64,000 nt of DNA from positions 248,001-312,000 of the forward strand of contig NZ_JNZD01000006.1 of NCBI RefSeq assembly GCF_000725495.1, given 5' to 3'. The notes below the pieces were generated by a model that did not search any database, was not told the origin of the DNA, and was given only the letters and a program-made list of their open reading frames with translations. The translations under genes were made by a program, and so were the position numbers. Shown piece by piece: positions 1 to 8,713 of this stretch. Source of the stretch: Streptomyces aureus. Lineage in GTDB: Bacteria; Actinomycetota; Actinomycetes; Streptomycetales; Streptomycetaceae. The first letter of the stretch is position 1, and the number at the start of each line of letters is the position of its first letter.

Positions 1-30
1 CCTGGGGACCGGCCGCTCGTCTGACCGACC

Positions 31-732
31 GTGGCAGACCACGTGCACCGATGGGGTTTTCTCCGGGGCGCGGGCATCATCGTGCTCGCCGCGGCGGGGT
101 TGTTCCTGACGGCCGGCGGCGTGTTCGGGCTGGTCGACGATCTCGCGCTCTCGGACAGGTTCGACTCCGCGGCCCCATGCGCGCGTTCCGACCGCGACGA
201 TCTCTACGCACCGTGCCTGCACAGGGTCACGGCCGTGGTCACCTCCACCGGCACCGAAGGACGAGGGGGCAGCGTCGTAAGGATCACGCTCACAGGGCCC
301 GCGCCCGTCGGCGGGGACGTCCGGCTGGACGACCCGCCCGGCGCCTTCCGCGACGTGCGCTCCGGCGACCGCGTCGACGTCACCGTCTGGGCGGGGACCG
401 TCCCGAGCATGACCGTGCACGGCCACACCCGCCGGACCGAGGACGCTCCCGAGACGAACCTGCTGATCGACGCGGGCCTCCTCATCGCCGGCGCTGCGAT
501 GTCGCTCGGCGGCCTCCACATGGCCTGGCTGTGGTTCTTCCGTCGGGAGCAACTCTCCGACGATCTCTCCGAGTTCAAGGCGGTCGGGGGCTGGGTCGGC
601 GGCCAGTGCGTGCTGGCGATCCTCATCAACGCCCTTCTCGGTGTCGGCACCCTCACCGTGGTCCTGGTCCTCTGGGGCGCGCTCACGGTTCCGATGAGCC
701 TCTACTTCTGGATCAAACTGCGTTACGACTGA
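31..732 (+). CDS. Hypothetical membrane protein
   Basis: I do not recognise this 233-residue protein. It starts at GTG close to the window edge, so a start further upstream cannot be excluded. A hydrophobic helix lies at about residues 12-35, followed by a polar segment (about 40-140) with two cysteines (C50, C62) that could form a disulfide outside the cell. Further hydrophobic stretches follow at about 142-168 and 190-228. The polar segment is rich in Val and Thr and could be a small beta-rich domain. The protein probably sits in the cytoplasmic membrane. A GC-rich hairpin follows 30 bases after the stop, so it is likely monocistronic. No function is proposed. Confidence 0.75.
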   Translation: MADHVHRWGFLRGAGIIVLAAAGLFLTAGGVFGLVDDLALSDRFDSAAPCARSDRDDLYAPCLHRVTAVVTSTGTEGRGGSVVRITLTGPAPVGGDVRLDDPPGAFRDVRSGDRVDVTVWAGTVPSMTVHGHTRRTEDAPETNLLIDAGLLIAGAAMSLGGLHMAWLWFFRREQLSDDLSEFKAVGGWVGGQCVLAILINALLGVGTLTVVLVLWGALTVPMSLYFWIKLRYD

Positions 733-761
733 CCGAGGAGACCTGAAGTGGCCCCCGAACA

Positions 762-781
762 GGGGCCGCTGACCCGGCCCC
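762..781 (+). terminator. Possible terminator hairpin
   Basis: GGGGCCG and CGGCCCC can pair (7 bp) around a 6-base loop, 30 bases after the stop of the upstream membrane-protein gene. There is no U tract, which is usual in Streptomyces. The stem is short, so confidence is limited. Confidence 0.4.
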
Positions 782-965
782 GGCCGCGTCGCCTTCGCGG
801 CGCCCGGCACGCGTCCCCCGTACGCGTGCCGTTCGCCCGCCGTACGCCTTCTCCCTGTCTGATGACGGGCGGTCGTGAACACGACAGGGTGCAATCCGGC
901 GTACGGATGCCATCCTGTGGGTCCACTTCCACCTCGGTCCGGTCGCACGTCCGGCGCCACGGGCT

Positions 966-977
966 GACAACGTTGTC
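966..977 (+). promoter_or_regulatory. LacI-type operator palindrome upstream of GH92 gene
   Basis: GACAACGTTGTC is a perfect 12-bp palindrome ending 51 bases before the proposed GTG start of the GH92-phosphatase gene. A central CG inside AACGTT is typical of operators bound by LacI-family sugar regulators. Placing it here suggests induction of the mannosidase by its substrate or product. No LacI gene is present in the window, so the regulator must be encoded elsewhere. The assignment to LacI is inference from the palindrome's form. Confidence 0.55.
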
Positions 978-1028
978 TTCCGGTGAGGCCGGACCGTGCG
1001 CGTGTACGAGCGACGCTGGAGAGGTCAC

Positions 1029-4000
1029 GTGCCCATCAGATCCCGTTCCCGCCTGCACCTCGTGAGACCCGCGAGGACCGACCGCCGGCGGCACCGCCCG
1101 CTGCGCGCGCTGACCGCCGCGCTGCTCGCCGGGACGCTCGCCCTCGCCGTACCCGCGGCCGCTGGTCCGGCAGCCGCGGCCGCCGCCAAGTCCGCTTCCT
1201 CCGTGGGGACTTCGAGCGAGCCGTCCGACAGCACGGACCGTGCGGCGCTCGTCGACCCCTTCGTGTCGACCGCCGGCGACGACGGCAACGACCTTCCGGG
1301 CGCCCAGGCGCCGCACGGTCTGGCCAAGGTCAACCCGCTCACCGCACCGGACCGCAACCACTCCGGGTACGACTACGACGAGGACCACATCGCGGGCTTC
1401 ACCGCCACGAACCTCGACGGAGTCGGCGGCTCGGGCGGTGGCGGCGACCTGCTCGTCGTCCCGACCTCGGTGCGCTACGACAAGCGCCCGGCTCCGAGCA
1501 CGTACGCCCACGCCTACCGCCACGAGGACGAGACGGCGTCGCCCGGGTACTACCAGGTGGGGCTCGGGGCCCTCTCCGGCACCGGCTCCTCGGTGACGCA
1601 GGGCTCCGGCACGATCCGGGCCGAGATGGCCGCGACCACGCGCACGGCGCTGGAACGCTACACGTTCCCCTCCGGTGCGGCCCCCCAACTCGTCCTCGAC
1701 CTCGCGAACAACTTCACCAGCCGGACCCGTTCGACGCTGAGGGCGACGACGCTCCCGGACGGGACGACCTCGATCACGGGCATCGTCGCGGGATCCTTCA
1801 ACGGCGCGGCCTACCAGCTGTATTACGACGCGACCACGAACATCCCCGTGACCTCGCTGAGCAGTTGGGGCGGCGACGGCAAGCTGAGCGAAGCGACCAC
1901 GCAGGACGGTACCGACACCGGCGCCGTCCTGGGATTCGACGCGTCCGCCGGGAACACCGTCGAACTGCGGATCACGCTGTCGCCGATCAGCGCAGAACAG
2001 GCTGCGGCCGACCAGCTCGCGGAGGTGGGCCGGCTCACCTTCGACCAGGCACGGGAGCGGACGCGGGCCGACTGGAACCGCGCCCTCGGCGCCGTCGACG
2101 TGCAGGCCTCCGCGACGTCCGACCCCGGGTCGACGCTCACCAAGGAGTTCTACACGCACCTGTACCGCATGTACGCGCTGCCGGTGAACGCGACCAGCAC
2201 CAGCGGCACCTACCGCGGCGCGGACGGGGCGGTGCACCGGGCGAACGGCTTCACGTACTACGACGGCTGGTCCACGTGGGACGACTTCCGCAAGTACTCC
2301 GTCGAGGCGTACATCGATCCCGCCACCTACCGCGACATGATCCAGTCGCTCGTCGAACTCTTCGCCGACACACGGGCTTCCGGCACGTCCATCGGCAAGC
2401 TCACCCACTCGGTCCCGACCGTGCGCTGGGAACGCTCGGCCGTCCTGGTCGCCGACGCGCTGTCGAAGGGCTACAAGGACTTCGACCGGCTCGACGAGGC
2501 CTACCCGGCCCTGATGGCGTACACCGGGTACTACACGGGGGCGCAGCTGCGGCAGGGGTACGTCACCGGTGATCCCGGTACGACCGTCCAGCGCGGCTAC
2601 GACCAGTGGGCCCTGTCCGTCATCGCGGACGCGCTCGGCAAGGAAGCGGACGCGAAGAAGCTGCGGGCCCAGGCGACGATGGCGATCGACCATCTCGTCC
2701 AACCCGGTGCCTGGACGGCGGCCGACGGTACCCGGGTCGGTCTGCTCACCCCGCGCGCCGCGAACGGCGACTGGCAGAGCGCCGACCACGAGAAGTTCGA
2801 GGCGGCCGGGCTCTACCAGGGCACTCTCTGGCAGTACCAGTGGTACGACGCGTACGACATGGGCGGGCTCGTCGAGGCCATGGGCGGCGCGAAGGCGGGC
2901 AGGGCTGCCGTGGAGCACATGTTCGGCGAGGACTCCGGGTCCGACGACGGCTCGGCCATGCTGCACTCCAACGCCAACGAGATCGACCTGCAGGCCCCGT
3001 ACCTCTTCAACTACGTCGGTGAGCCGAGCCTGACGCAGAAGTGGGTGCGCGCCATCTACACCGGCACCACCTGGAACCGCTACATCGCGACCGGCTCCTC
3101 GAACGAAGCCCCCAGTTCCGGCGGCGAGTTCCGCCCGCCGGTCAGGACCCAGGTCTACAAGCTCTCGCCCCGGGGCTTCCTTCCGACGATGGACAACGAC
3201 GCCGGCACCATGTCGACCATGTTCGTGGCCGCCGCCCTGGGCCTGTTCCCGGTGACCGCCGGGTCGAGCCAGTTCCAGATCGGCAGCCCGTTCTTCGACT
3301 CCACCACGATCCGCTACGCGAACGGCGCCCGGTTCACGGTGAAGGCCGACGGGGTGTCGTCCGACGCCTACTACATACAGCGCGCGACCCTGAACGGCAC
3401 GCGGTTCGGCGACACCTGGCTCGACTACTCGCGGATCGTCTCCGGCGGCACCCTGGACTTCACCATGGGCTCCGAGCCCTCCGGGTGGGGCGCCGACACG
3501 AAGCCCGCGTACTCCCTGAACACCGACGCCGGCGGCACGGCCGGCGGCGGAACGGGCAAGGGCGACACGGTCGTCTCCGCCCGCCCGGGAACCCTCGCCA
3601 TCGACCAGGACGGCACGGTCGACGGAGCTGTACGCCTCACGCTGACCGGTCCGGCGTCGTTCGCCGCGCGCAAGGGAACCAGCCTCACCAGGACCGGGGC
3701 GGCCACCGTGACGGGCCTCGCGGGCGGTGTCACGGCGGACCTCCGCGTCGACGGCCCGCGAACGGCGATGCTGTCGCTCACCGGGCGCGCAGAGGTCGAC
3801 GCCCGCTTCGGCATCACGTTCCAGGACGCGGCCTTCGCCCACGGCGCCCGGGCCTCGAGCGTCCACGGCACCGGAGTGTCCCCGACCGACCCGCTCGTCC
3901 TGTCCACCGCCGCGGTGCACCGCAAGGCGCTCGGCACGTTCGTCGACCAGGCCTCGCTGGTGCGCGGCGGCGCCTACTCCGACGGCTCGTGGACCGTGTT

Positions 4001-7000
4001 CCTGGCGGCCCTCGAACGCGCGCGGACGATCCTCGCGGACACCGGCTCCACGACGGGCACGATCATGGCCGCGGACGACGCGCTGCACTCCGCCGCCGAG
4101 GCGCTCATCCTCGACGACGGCGGTTACGCGGTCCTCCAGGCGGAGGCCCCCGACCAGATGGAGGGCCCCAGCCTGGTGAAGGAGGCGTACTACTCGGACG
4201 GTGACCTCGGCGGGGTCACCGAGGGGGCGTGGGAGCGGTTCGACAGGCTGGACTTCGGCGGGGTGGCCCCGCGAAGCGTCACGGTCCGCTACGCCAACTC
4301 CCAGGCGGCGAACGCGAAACCGAGCAGCGTCGACATCCACGCCGGAACCGCCGACGGCCCTCTCGTCGCCACCGTCCCGCTTCCCGGAACCGGCGGCTGG
4401 CAGTACTACAGCACGGTGCGGGCGGCCGTCACCGACCCGGACGCCCTGCTCGGCGCGTCGAGCGCGACGTTCGTCTTCCACGCCCCGTCCGGGCAGCCGT
4501 GGGTCTCGAACTTCGACTGGTACCGGTTCTCCCCGGACGAGGCTTCCACGACCGCCCCGGTCGGGTTCGACGCCACCGCGTTCCGCGCCGGCAGCGGCGG
4601 CGGGCTCAAGAGCGAGCCGGCCGGCTGGAGCGGCGCGGGTTCCACCACCGACCTCGGCGGCACGTACGACGGAGCGTGGCTCGACTACGGGGACATCGAC
4701 TTCGGCGGCTCCCCGAAGAACACCGTCACCCTCACCTACGTCAACAACTCCGCCCGCTGCGGCACCGGTTCAGCCGTCCAGCTCTACCTGGACGCCTTCG
4801 ACCCCGCCTCCCCCGGCACCCCGTACGCGACCGTCCCGCTGCCCGTCACGGGGGCCGCGTGGTCCTCGGGCGGCACGACGAGCCTGGCACTGCCCACGCC
4901 GATCACGGGCACGCACGCCGTCCACCTGCGGCTGGTGACGACTCCGGACACCTCGCACCCCTACGTCGCGAACCTCGGCCGGATCACCTTCGACCGCACC
5001 GACGCGCCCGCCGTCACGGACAAGTCCGCCCTGAACAGGGCGATCGAGCGGTACGCCGGACTCTCCGACCACGCCGAGCGCTACGACACGATCGACTTCG
5101 GCGTGTACCGGCGCGAACTCGCCGCCGCCCGCGCCCTGGTCGCCGCCGACGACGCGACCCAGCCGGAGGTCGACACCGCCACCCGCGGCCTGACGCTCGC
5201 CGCCGGGCAGCTGGTCCCGCTCCCCCGGCTGCGGCTCGAGACCCTGGTCGCCACCGCGTCCGGCCTCGGCGACGACCGCTACACGGAAGCGTCGTGGCAG
5301 ACGTTCACCGACGCGCTCGCCGAGGCGAGGACCGCGGTCGCGGACGAGGCGGCCACCGACGACACCCTCGGCGCACGCTACGCCGCGCTCGACGGGGCCA
5401 TGGCGTCCCTGGCCACCCGGCCCAAGGAGGTCCCGGCCACGCCCGAGGCCGTGTCGGCGACCTCCTCCGGCTCGAGCGTGACCGTCGCCTGGTCCGCCCC
5501 CGCGGACACCGGCGGCTCGCCCGTCACCGGCTACAGGGTCACGCTCGACGACGGCCACCGGGTCGACATCCACGACCCGGACAGCCGGCGCACCACCTTC
5601 ACCGGGCTGCCCGCCGGCCGCTCCTACACGGCCCGGGTCCGGGCGGTGAACGCCCTCGGCTCCTCGCGGCCGAGCCCCGCCACCGCACCCGTGGCGACCG
5701 GCGGCGCCGCGCCGCAAGAGCCGACCGTCACCGGCGTGTTCACCGACGGCGGGCGGGTCCGCGTGACCTGGCGGCCCGCCGGTGACGGCGGATTCCCGGT
5801 CATCGGCTACACCGTGGCCCTCGACGACGGCACCACCGCACACGTTCCCGCGACGGCGGACACGGCCCTGCTCTGGACGACGAAGAGGGCGGGAGCCCAC
5901 ACTGCGACCGTGACCGCGGTGAGCCTGGCCGGAACCTCGGACGACCCCGCGACCACCGACCCGGCCCCCTCCGCGAACACCTCCGACCCGGTGTACGTGC
6001 CGTCCCCCTTCCCCGACGACGTACTGAACGCGGCCTACCCGTCCGACAGTTGGCCGACGACCGGCGGCGGGAACGGCTACTTCGAGAGCATGCTGGACGG
6101 TTTCCGGAACCTCGGCCCGACCGTCCTCGGGACGAACGCCAAGGTTGCCGCCGGCACCGCGCCCGGCGCGGAGAACGACCGGACCGCCGTACGCATCAAC
6201 AACGCGGCGACGCAGCCCCAGGTGGACCGGGCCGAGGTCGACGCGACACACAGCGCCACCGTCACGCTGGCCGACGGACTCGGCTCCCGGCTCGGCCGGA
6301 TCTACGAGAACGCGCTGGCCGACGGCCGACTGCCCAGGACCAGCGCCCTGTTCTCCCGCGTCACGAAGAACCTCGACGGGGTCGACGCGGCGAAGAACCA
6401 CTACGGCTACCCGCGTCCCTACGTGCGGCTGGGCTTCGTCGGTGACGGCGGTGCCGTCTACGAGTCGCAGGACGGCTCCTATACCGGCCTGGCGGCCGGC
6501 GGCTCGTACCCGAGCGGCCACACCTACGGCGGCTACGAGGCCGGGACCGTCCTCGCCACGCTCCTGCCCGAGCTGGCACCGTCGATCCTCGCGCGCACCT
6601 CGGAGTACGGCGACAACCGCGTCGTCCTCGGGTTCCACTACCCGCTGGACGTCATGGGCGGCCGCATCACCGGCCAGGCCACCGTGGCGCACCGATGGGC
6701 CGACCCGGAGTTCCGCAAGCTGCTGATGCAGGCCCACACCGAGATCCAGGGCGTCCTGCTCGCGCAGTGCGAGCAGGACGGGTACGGCGACACGCTCGCG
6801 GCCTGCGCGGGCGACCCGTACGGCGGTCTGAGCACCGCGCAGGACGTCGGCCTGTACACCCAGCGCCTGACCTACGGGTTCTCGCAGGTCGCGAAGCCCG
6901 GGCAGGCCCTCAGGACGCCGTCCGACGCGGCGGCCCTGCTGATCACGGCCTTCCCCGACCTCAGCGCCGAGCAGCGCACCGAGGTCCTGGAGCAGACCGC

Positions 7001-7643
7001 GACGGACTCGGGCTACCCGCTCGACCTCACCGCGGACGGCGGGGCGAGCTGGCAGCGGATCAACCTGGCCGCCGCGATGGCCGCGCACGTCGTCGTGGGC
7101 GCCGACGGATCGGTGACGGTGACGAACTTCGCGGACGCCACCGGGGCGAGCGTCGCCGACGCCGACGCGATCACGGTGGGCGGCGCCCCGATCGACGGGT
7201 TCGATCCGGACGTGTCCACGTACGTCGTCGACTGGCCCAGGAACAAGGGGGTCCCGCCCGTCTCCGCCGTACCGGCCCGGTCGGACGCTCGGGTGAAGGT
7301 CACCAAGGGCGGTTCGGTCCTCACCTCGCCCGGTGCCGGGTTCACCACCCGCAGGATCCGGGTGACCTCGGCGAACGGACGGGTCACCCGGACCTACACG
7401 GTCGGATTCCGGTCGACGGACCGGGAAGGGCGGCCGGTCCCGGCCGACGGGATCGGCGGGATCGGCGCGACCAGCGGGACCACCGGGATCGGCAGTGACC
7501 GTGGCGGATCGGTCGCCGGGTTCTGGCCGGCCGGAGACGCCGGTACGGGCTCGGGCGACGGCACCGGACGGTGGTCGCCGGCGACCGAGTGGGCGCGGCG
7601 CACGGGCATCCTGGGCGTGATCGGCGGAGGTGATCGGCGGTAG
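1029..7643 (+). CDS. Secreted GH92 alpha-mannosidase fused to PAP2-type phosphatase
   Basis: 2204 residues. The GTG at 1029 is chosen because GGAGAGG lies 4 bases upstream; a GTG at 996 in frame lacks this. An Arg-rich, hydrophobic Sec signal spans about residues 20-53. Order: GH92 N-domain (about 70-310); GH92 catalytic domain (about 330-830) with NANEIDLQ around E651 and the family's Asp pair in DNDAG (D722, D724); three FIVAR-like helical segments; two CBM6-like beta domains (about 1035-1325); two fibronectin III domains (about 1468-1650); then a PAP2/haloperoxidase-type acid phosphatase with KX6RP (K1789, R1796), PSGH (H1831) and RX5HX3D (R1864, H1870, D1874); a cadherin-like beta domain; and a Gly/Ser-rich tail. 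GH92 enzymes remove alpha-linked mannose, and some act on mannose-1-phosphate diesters. No LPXTG or C-terminal membrane helix is visible, so the protein is probably free or bound to glycans. The domain fusion is the striking feature; all phosphatase catalytic residues are present. Confidence 0.9.
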   Translation: MPIRSRSRLHLVRPARTDRRRHRPLRALTAALLAGTLALAVPAAAGPAAAAAAKSASSVGTSSEPSDSTDRAALVDPFVSTAGDDGNDLPGAQAPHGLAKVNPLTAPDRNHSGYDYDEDHIAGFTATNLDGVGGSGGGGDLLVVPTSVRYDKRPAPSTYAHAYRHEDETASPGYYQVGLGALSGTGSSVTQGSGTIRAEMAATTRTALERYTFPSGAAPQLVLDLANNFTSRTRSTLRATTLPDGTTSITGIVAGSFNGAAYQLYYDATTNIPVTSLSSWGGDGKLSEATTQDGTDTGAVLGFDASAGNTVELRITLSPISAEQAAADQLAEVGRLTFDQARERTRADWNRALGAVDVQASATSDPGSTLTKEFYTHLYRMYALPVNATSTSGTYRGADGAVHRANGFTYYDGWSTWDDFRKYSVEAYIDPATYRDMIQSLVELFADTRASGTSIGKLTHSVPTVRWERSAVLVADALSKGYKDFDRLDEAYPALMAYTGYYTGAQLRQGYVTGDPGTTVQRGYDQWALSVIADALGKEADAKKLRAQATMAIDHLVQPGAWTAADGTRVGLLTPRAANGDWQSADHEKFEAAGLYQGTLWQYQWYDAYDMGGLVEAMGGAKAGRAAVEHMFGEDSGSDDGSAMLHSNANEIDLQAPYLFNYVGEPSLTQKWVRAIYTGTTWNRYIATGSSNEAPSSGGEFRPPVRTQVYKLSPRGFLPTMDNDAGTMSTMFVAAALGLFPVTAGSSQFQIGSPFFDSTTIRYANGARFTVKADGVSSDAYYIQRATLNGTRFGDTWLDYSRIVSGGTLDFTMGSEPSGWGADTKPAYSLNTDAGGTAGGGTGKGDTVVSARPGTLAIDQDGTVDGAVRLTLTGPASFAARKGTSLTRTGAATVTGLAGGVTADLRVDGPRTAMLSLTGRAEVDARFGITFQDAAFAHGARASSVHGTGVSPTDPLVLSTAAVHRKALGTFVDQASLVRGGAYSDGSWTVFLAALERARTILADTGSTTGTIMAADDALHSAAEALILDDGGYAVLQAEAPDQMEGPSLVKEAYYSDGDLGGVTEGAWERFDRLDFGGVAPRSVTVRYANSQAANAKPSSVDIHAGTADGPLVATVPLPGTGGWQYYSTVRAAVTDPDALLGASSATFVFHAPSGQPWVSNFDWYRFSPDEASTTAPVGFDATAFRAGSGGGLKSEPAGWSGAGSTTDLGGTYDGAWLDYGDIDFGGSPKNTVTLTYVNNSARCGTGSAVQLYLDAFDPASPGTPYATVPLPVTGAAWSSGGTTSLALPTPITGTHAVHLRLVTTPDTSHPYVANLGRITFDRTDAPAVTDKSALNRAIERYAGLSDHAERYDTIDFGVYRRELAAARALVAADDATQPEVDTATRGLTLAAGQLVPLPRLRLETLVATASGLGDDRYTEASWQTFTDALAEARTAVADEAATDDTLGARYAALDGAMASLATRPKEVPATPEAVSATSSGSSVTVAWSAPADTGGSPVTGYRVTLDDGHRVDIHDPDSRRTTFTGLPAGRSYTARVRAVNALGSSRPSPATAPVATGGAAPQEPTVTGVFTDGGRVRVTWRPAGDGGFPVIGYTVALDDGTTAHVPATADTALLWTTKRAGAHTATVTAVSLAGTSDDPATTDPAPSANTSDPVYVPSPFPDDVLNAAYPSDSWPTTGGGNGYFESMLDGFRNLGPTVLGTNAKVAAGTAPGAENDRTAVRINNAATQPQVDRAEVDATHSATVTLADGLGSRLGRIYENALADGRLPRTSALFSRVTKNLDGVDAAKNHYGYPRPYVRLGFVGDGGAVYESQDGSYTGLAAGGSYPSGHTYGGYEAGTVLATLLPELAPSILARTSEYGDNRVVLGFHYPLDVMGGRITGQATVAHRWADPEFRKLLMQAHTEIQGVLLAQCEQDGYGDTLAACAGDPYGGLSTAQDVGLYTQRLTYGFSQVAKPGQALRTPSDAAALLITAFPDLSAEQRTEVLEQTATDSGYPLDLTADGGASWQRINLAAAMAAHVVVGADGSVTVTNFADATGASVADADAITVGGAPIDGFDPDVSTYVVDWPRNKGVPPVSAVPARSDARVKVTKGGSVLTSPGAGFTTRRIRVTSANGRVTRTYTVGFRSTDREGRPVPADGIGGIGATSGTTGIGSDRGGSVAGFWPAGDAGTGSGDGTGRWSPATEWARRTGILGVIGGGDRR

Positions 7644-7668
7644 GCGGCCCCGAGACGCCTCCCGGTCG

Positions 7669-8343
7669 CTAGAAACCGATCGCTTCGCGGAGCAGCAGGA
7701 CGGTGACGCGGCCGGGCCGGGGTTCCGCGTTGAGGACGAGGAGGCGGTTGAGCGCGCTGGGCACTCCGTAGACCTGCCTGGCGCGTTCGTCCTCCAGCGG
7801 GACGCAGTACTCGTCGACGCGGCGCAGTGCCGTGTCCAGATCGGGCACGACCTTCTGCGCTCCCACGACCAGGACCACGCGGAGCGCGGCGCCCGCGTAG
7901 GCGGGCAGCTGGCTGCCGCTGGCCGAGGCGGCCACGAGGGACCCGGTCTCGGTGACCGCGCAGACACTGCCCACGACGGCGTCGGGGCAGGCGAGCATCC
8001 GCCAGATCTCGGCCATCTGGGTGGCACGGTCCATGGCCGTCCCGCGTTCCTTCACGGAGTCGTACCTGCCGCCGGCGTTGATGTCCTGGTCGATGCCGGA
8101 CAGACGGAGGGTCTCGCTGGCCGCGGTGAACACGGCGCTGCCCGCGGGGATCAGGTCCTTGACGCGGGCTCGTGCGGCGGAGGCGTCGTCGAGGATCTCG
8201 ACGTCGAAGTTCCGCTCCTTGAGCGCGGCGGCCACCCGTTCCAGTCGCTCGTCGGTCGCGGCGGCGGTGAACGGCGTCGTTGTCGTCGCCTGCGCCGCCG
8301 CTGTGGTGTGTGTCGTCGGGGTGGCCGGTGTCGAGGCAGTCAT
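7669..8343 (-). CDS. LUD-domain (LutC-like) protein
   Basis: 224 residues. The ATG at 8343 is preceded by CAGGAG and lies about 45 bases downstream of a promoter-like element. After a Thr/Ala-rich N-terminus (1-30), the LUD fold follows: GSAVFTAAS and AVTETGSLV match conserved stretches of the LUD/LutC family, and SALNRLLVLN and VLLLREAIGF are near the end. LUD proteins include LutC of the LutABC lactate utilisation system, but LutA and LutB are absent here, so the substrate is unknown. The gene is divergent from an ECF41 sigma gene, and both genes have the same promoter-like motif, so this protein is the best candidate for that sigma factor's target. It converges with the GH92 gene, 25 bases away. 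Confidence 0.85.
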   Translation of the reverse strand: MTASTPATPTTHTTAAAQATTTTPFTAAATDERLERVAAALKERNFDVEILDDASAARARVKDLIPAGSAVFTAASETLRLSGIDQDINAGGRYDSVKERGTAMDRATQMAEIWRMLACPDAVVGSVCAVTETGSLVAASASGSQLPAYAGAALRVVLVVGAQKVVPDLDTALRRVDEYCVPLEDERARQVYGVPSALNRLLVLNAEPRPGRVTVLLLREAIGF

Positions 8344-8393
8344 GGTGTCTTCGCTCCTGATGTGCGCCGGACGATGTGTCGGTCTCGTCTGTT

Positions 8394-8423
8394 CGACAGC
8401 GCAGCCCGGCGGAATGTGAGGCG
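8394..8423 (-). promoter_or_regulatory. Putative ECF41-type promoter of the LUD gene
   Basis: Read on the minus strand, CGCCTCACATTCCG is followed after 10 bases by CTGTCG, about 50 bases before the LUD start codon. The same two blocks with the same spacing occur in front of the divergent sigma gene at 8641-8670. Across 30 positions, 25 are identical. TCACA and TGTC separated by 16 bases resembles the published ECF41 consensus as I recall it (TGTCACA-N16-CGTC). Confidence 0.65.
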
Positions 8424-8460
8424 CGGGCCGGAGGGTCGGCGGGGGCCCGGCTCCGGACGC

Positions 8461-8560
8461 TCGACGGGGCACGGCTCCGTACCGCTCGACGGGGCACGGC
8501 TCCGTACCGGTCGACGGGGGCACGGCTCCGTACCGGTCGACGGGGGCACGGCTCGGACCG
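8461..8560. repeat. 25-bp tandem repeat, about 4 copies
   Basis: Four head-to-tail copies beginning TCGACGGGG and containing CACGGCTCCGTACCG, with period 25-26 and the last copy degenerate. The array sits between the two divergent promoter elements (8394-8423 and 8641-8670). The whole 8344-8713 intergenic region contains no gene. The copies could be regulator binding sites or neutral expansion. Confidence 0.9.
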
Positions 8561-8640
8561 ATGAGGTGCGCGGTGGCACTCCGGCGGGGTGCACTCTCGG
8601 GGGTCTGGCGGGGTGCCCGGTGGGGTGTTCGGCGACGCCC

Positions 8641-8670
8641 CGCCTCACATTCCGGTGTGCTGTTCTGTCG
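8641..8670 (+). promoter_or_regulatory. Putative autoregulatory ECF41 promoter
   Basis: CGCCTCACATTCCG-N10-CTGTCG is the mirror image of the element in front of the LUD gene. The -10-like CTGTCG ends 43 bases before the ATG at 8714, so transcription would begin around 8677. This rules out the ATG at 8672 as the likely start. It suggests that the sigma factor transcribes its own gene. Confidence 0.65.
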
Positions 8671-8713
8671 TATGGGTGAGAGCACACGCGCGACCGAGGG
8701 AGCTGCAGGCACC

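Noticed and set aside
996..1028. GTG at 996 as start of the GH92 protein
   Set aside because: No ribosome site; the GTG at 1029 has GGAGAGG at good spacing and gives a normal signal peptide.
723..4481. A 1252-codon open frame on the minus strand opposite the GH92 gene, and similar long frames opposite other genes (for example 4770-8027 and 9538-12402)
   Set aside because: They are Arg/Ala/Gly/Pro-rich, lack ribosome sites and domains, and mirror GC-rich codons of recognised genes.
8461..8560. CRISPR or mobile-element remnant
   Set aside because: Pure head-to-tail repeat between two promoters with no spacers, transposase or terminal repeats.
8672..8713. ATG at 8672 as sigma-factor start
   Set aside because: It would lie at or before the predicted transcription start from the element ending at 8670.
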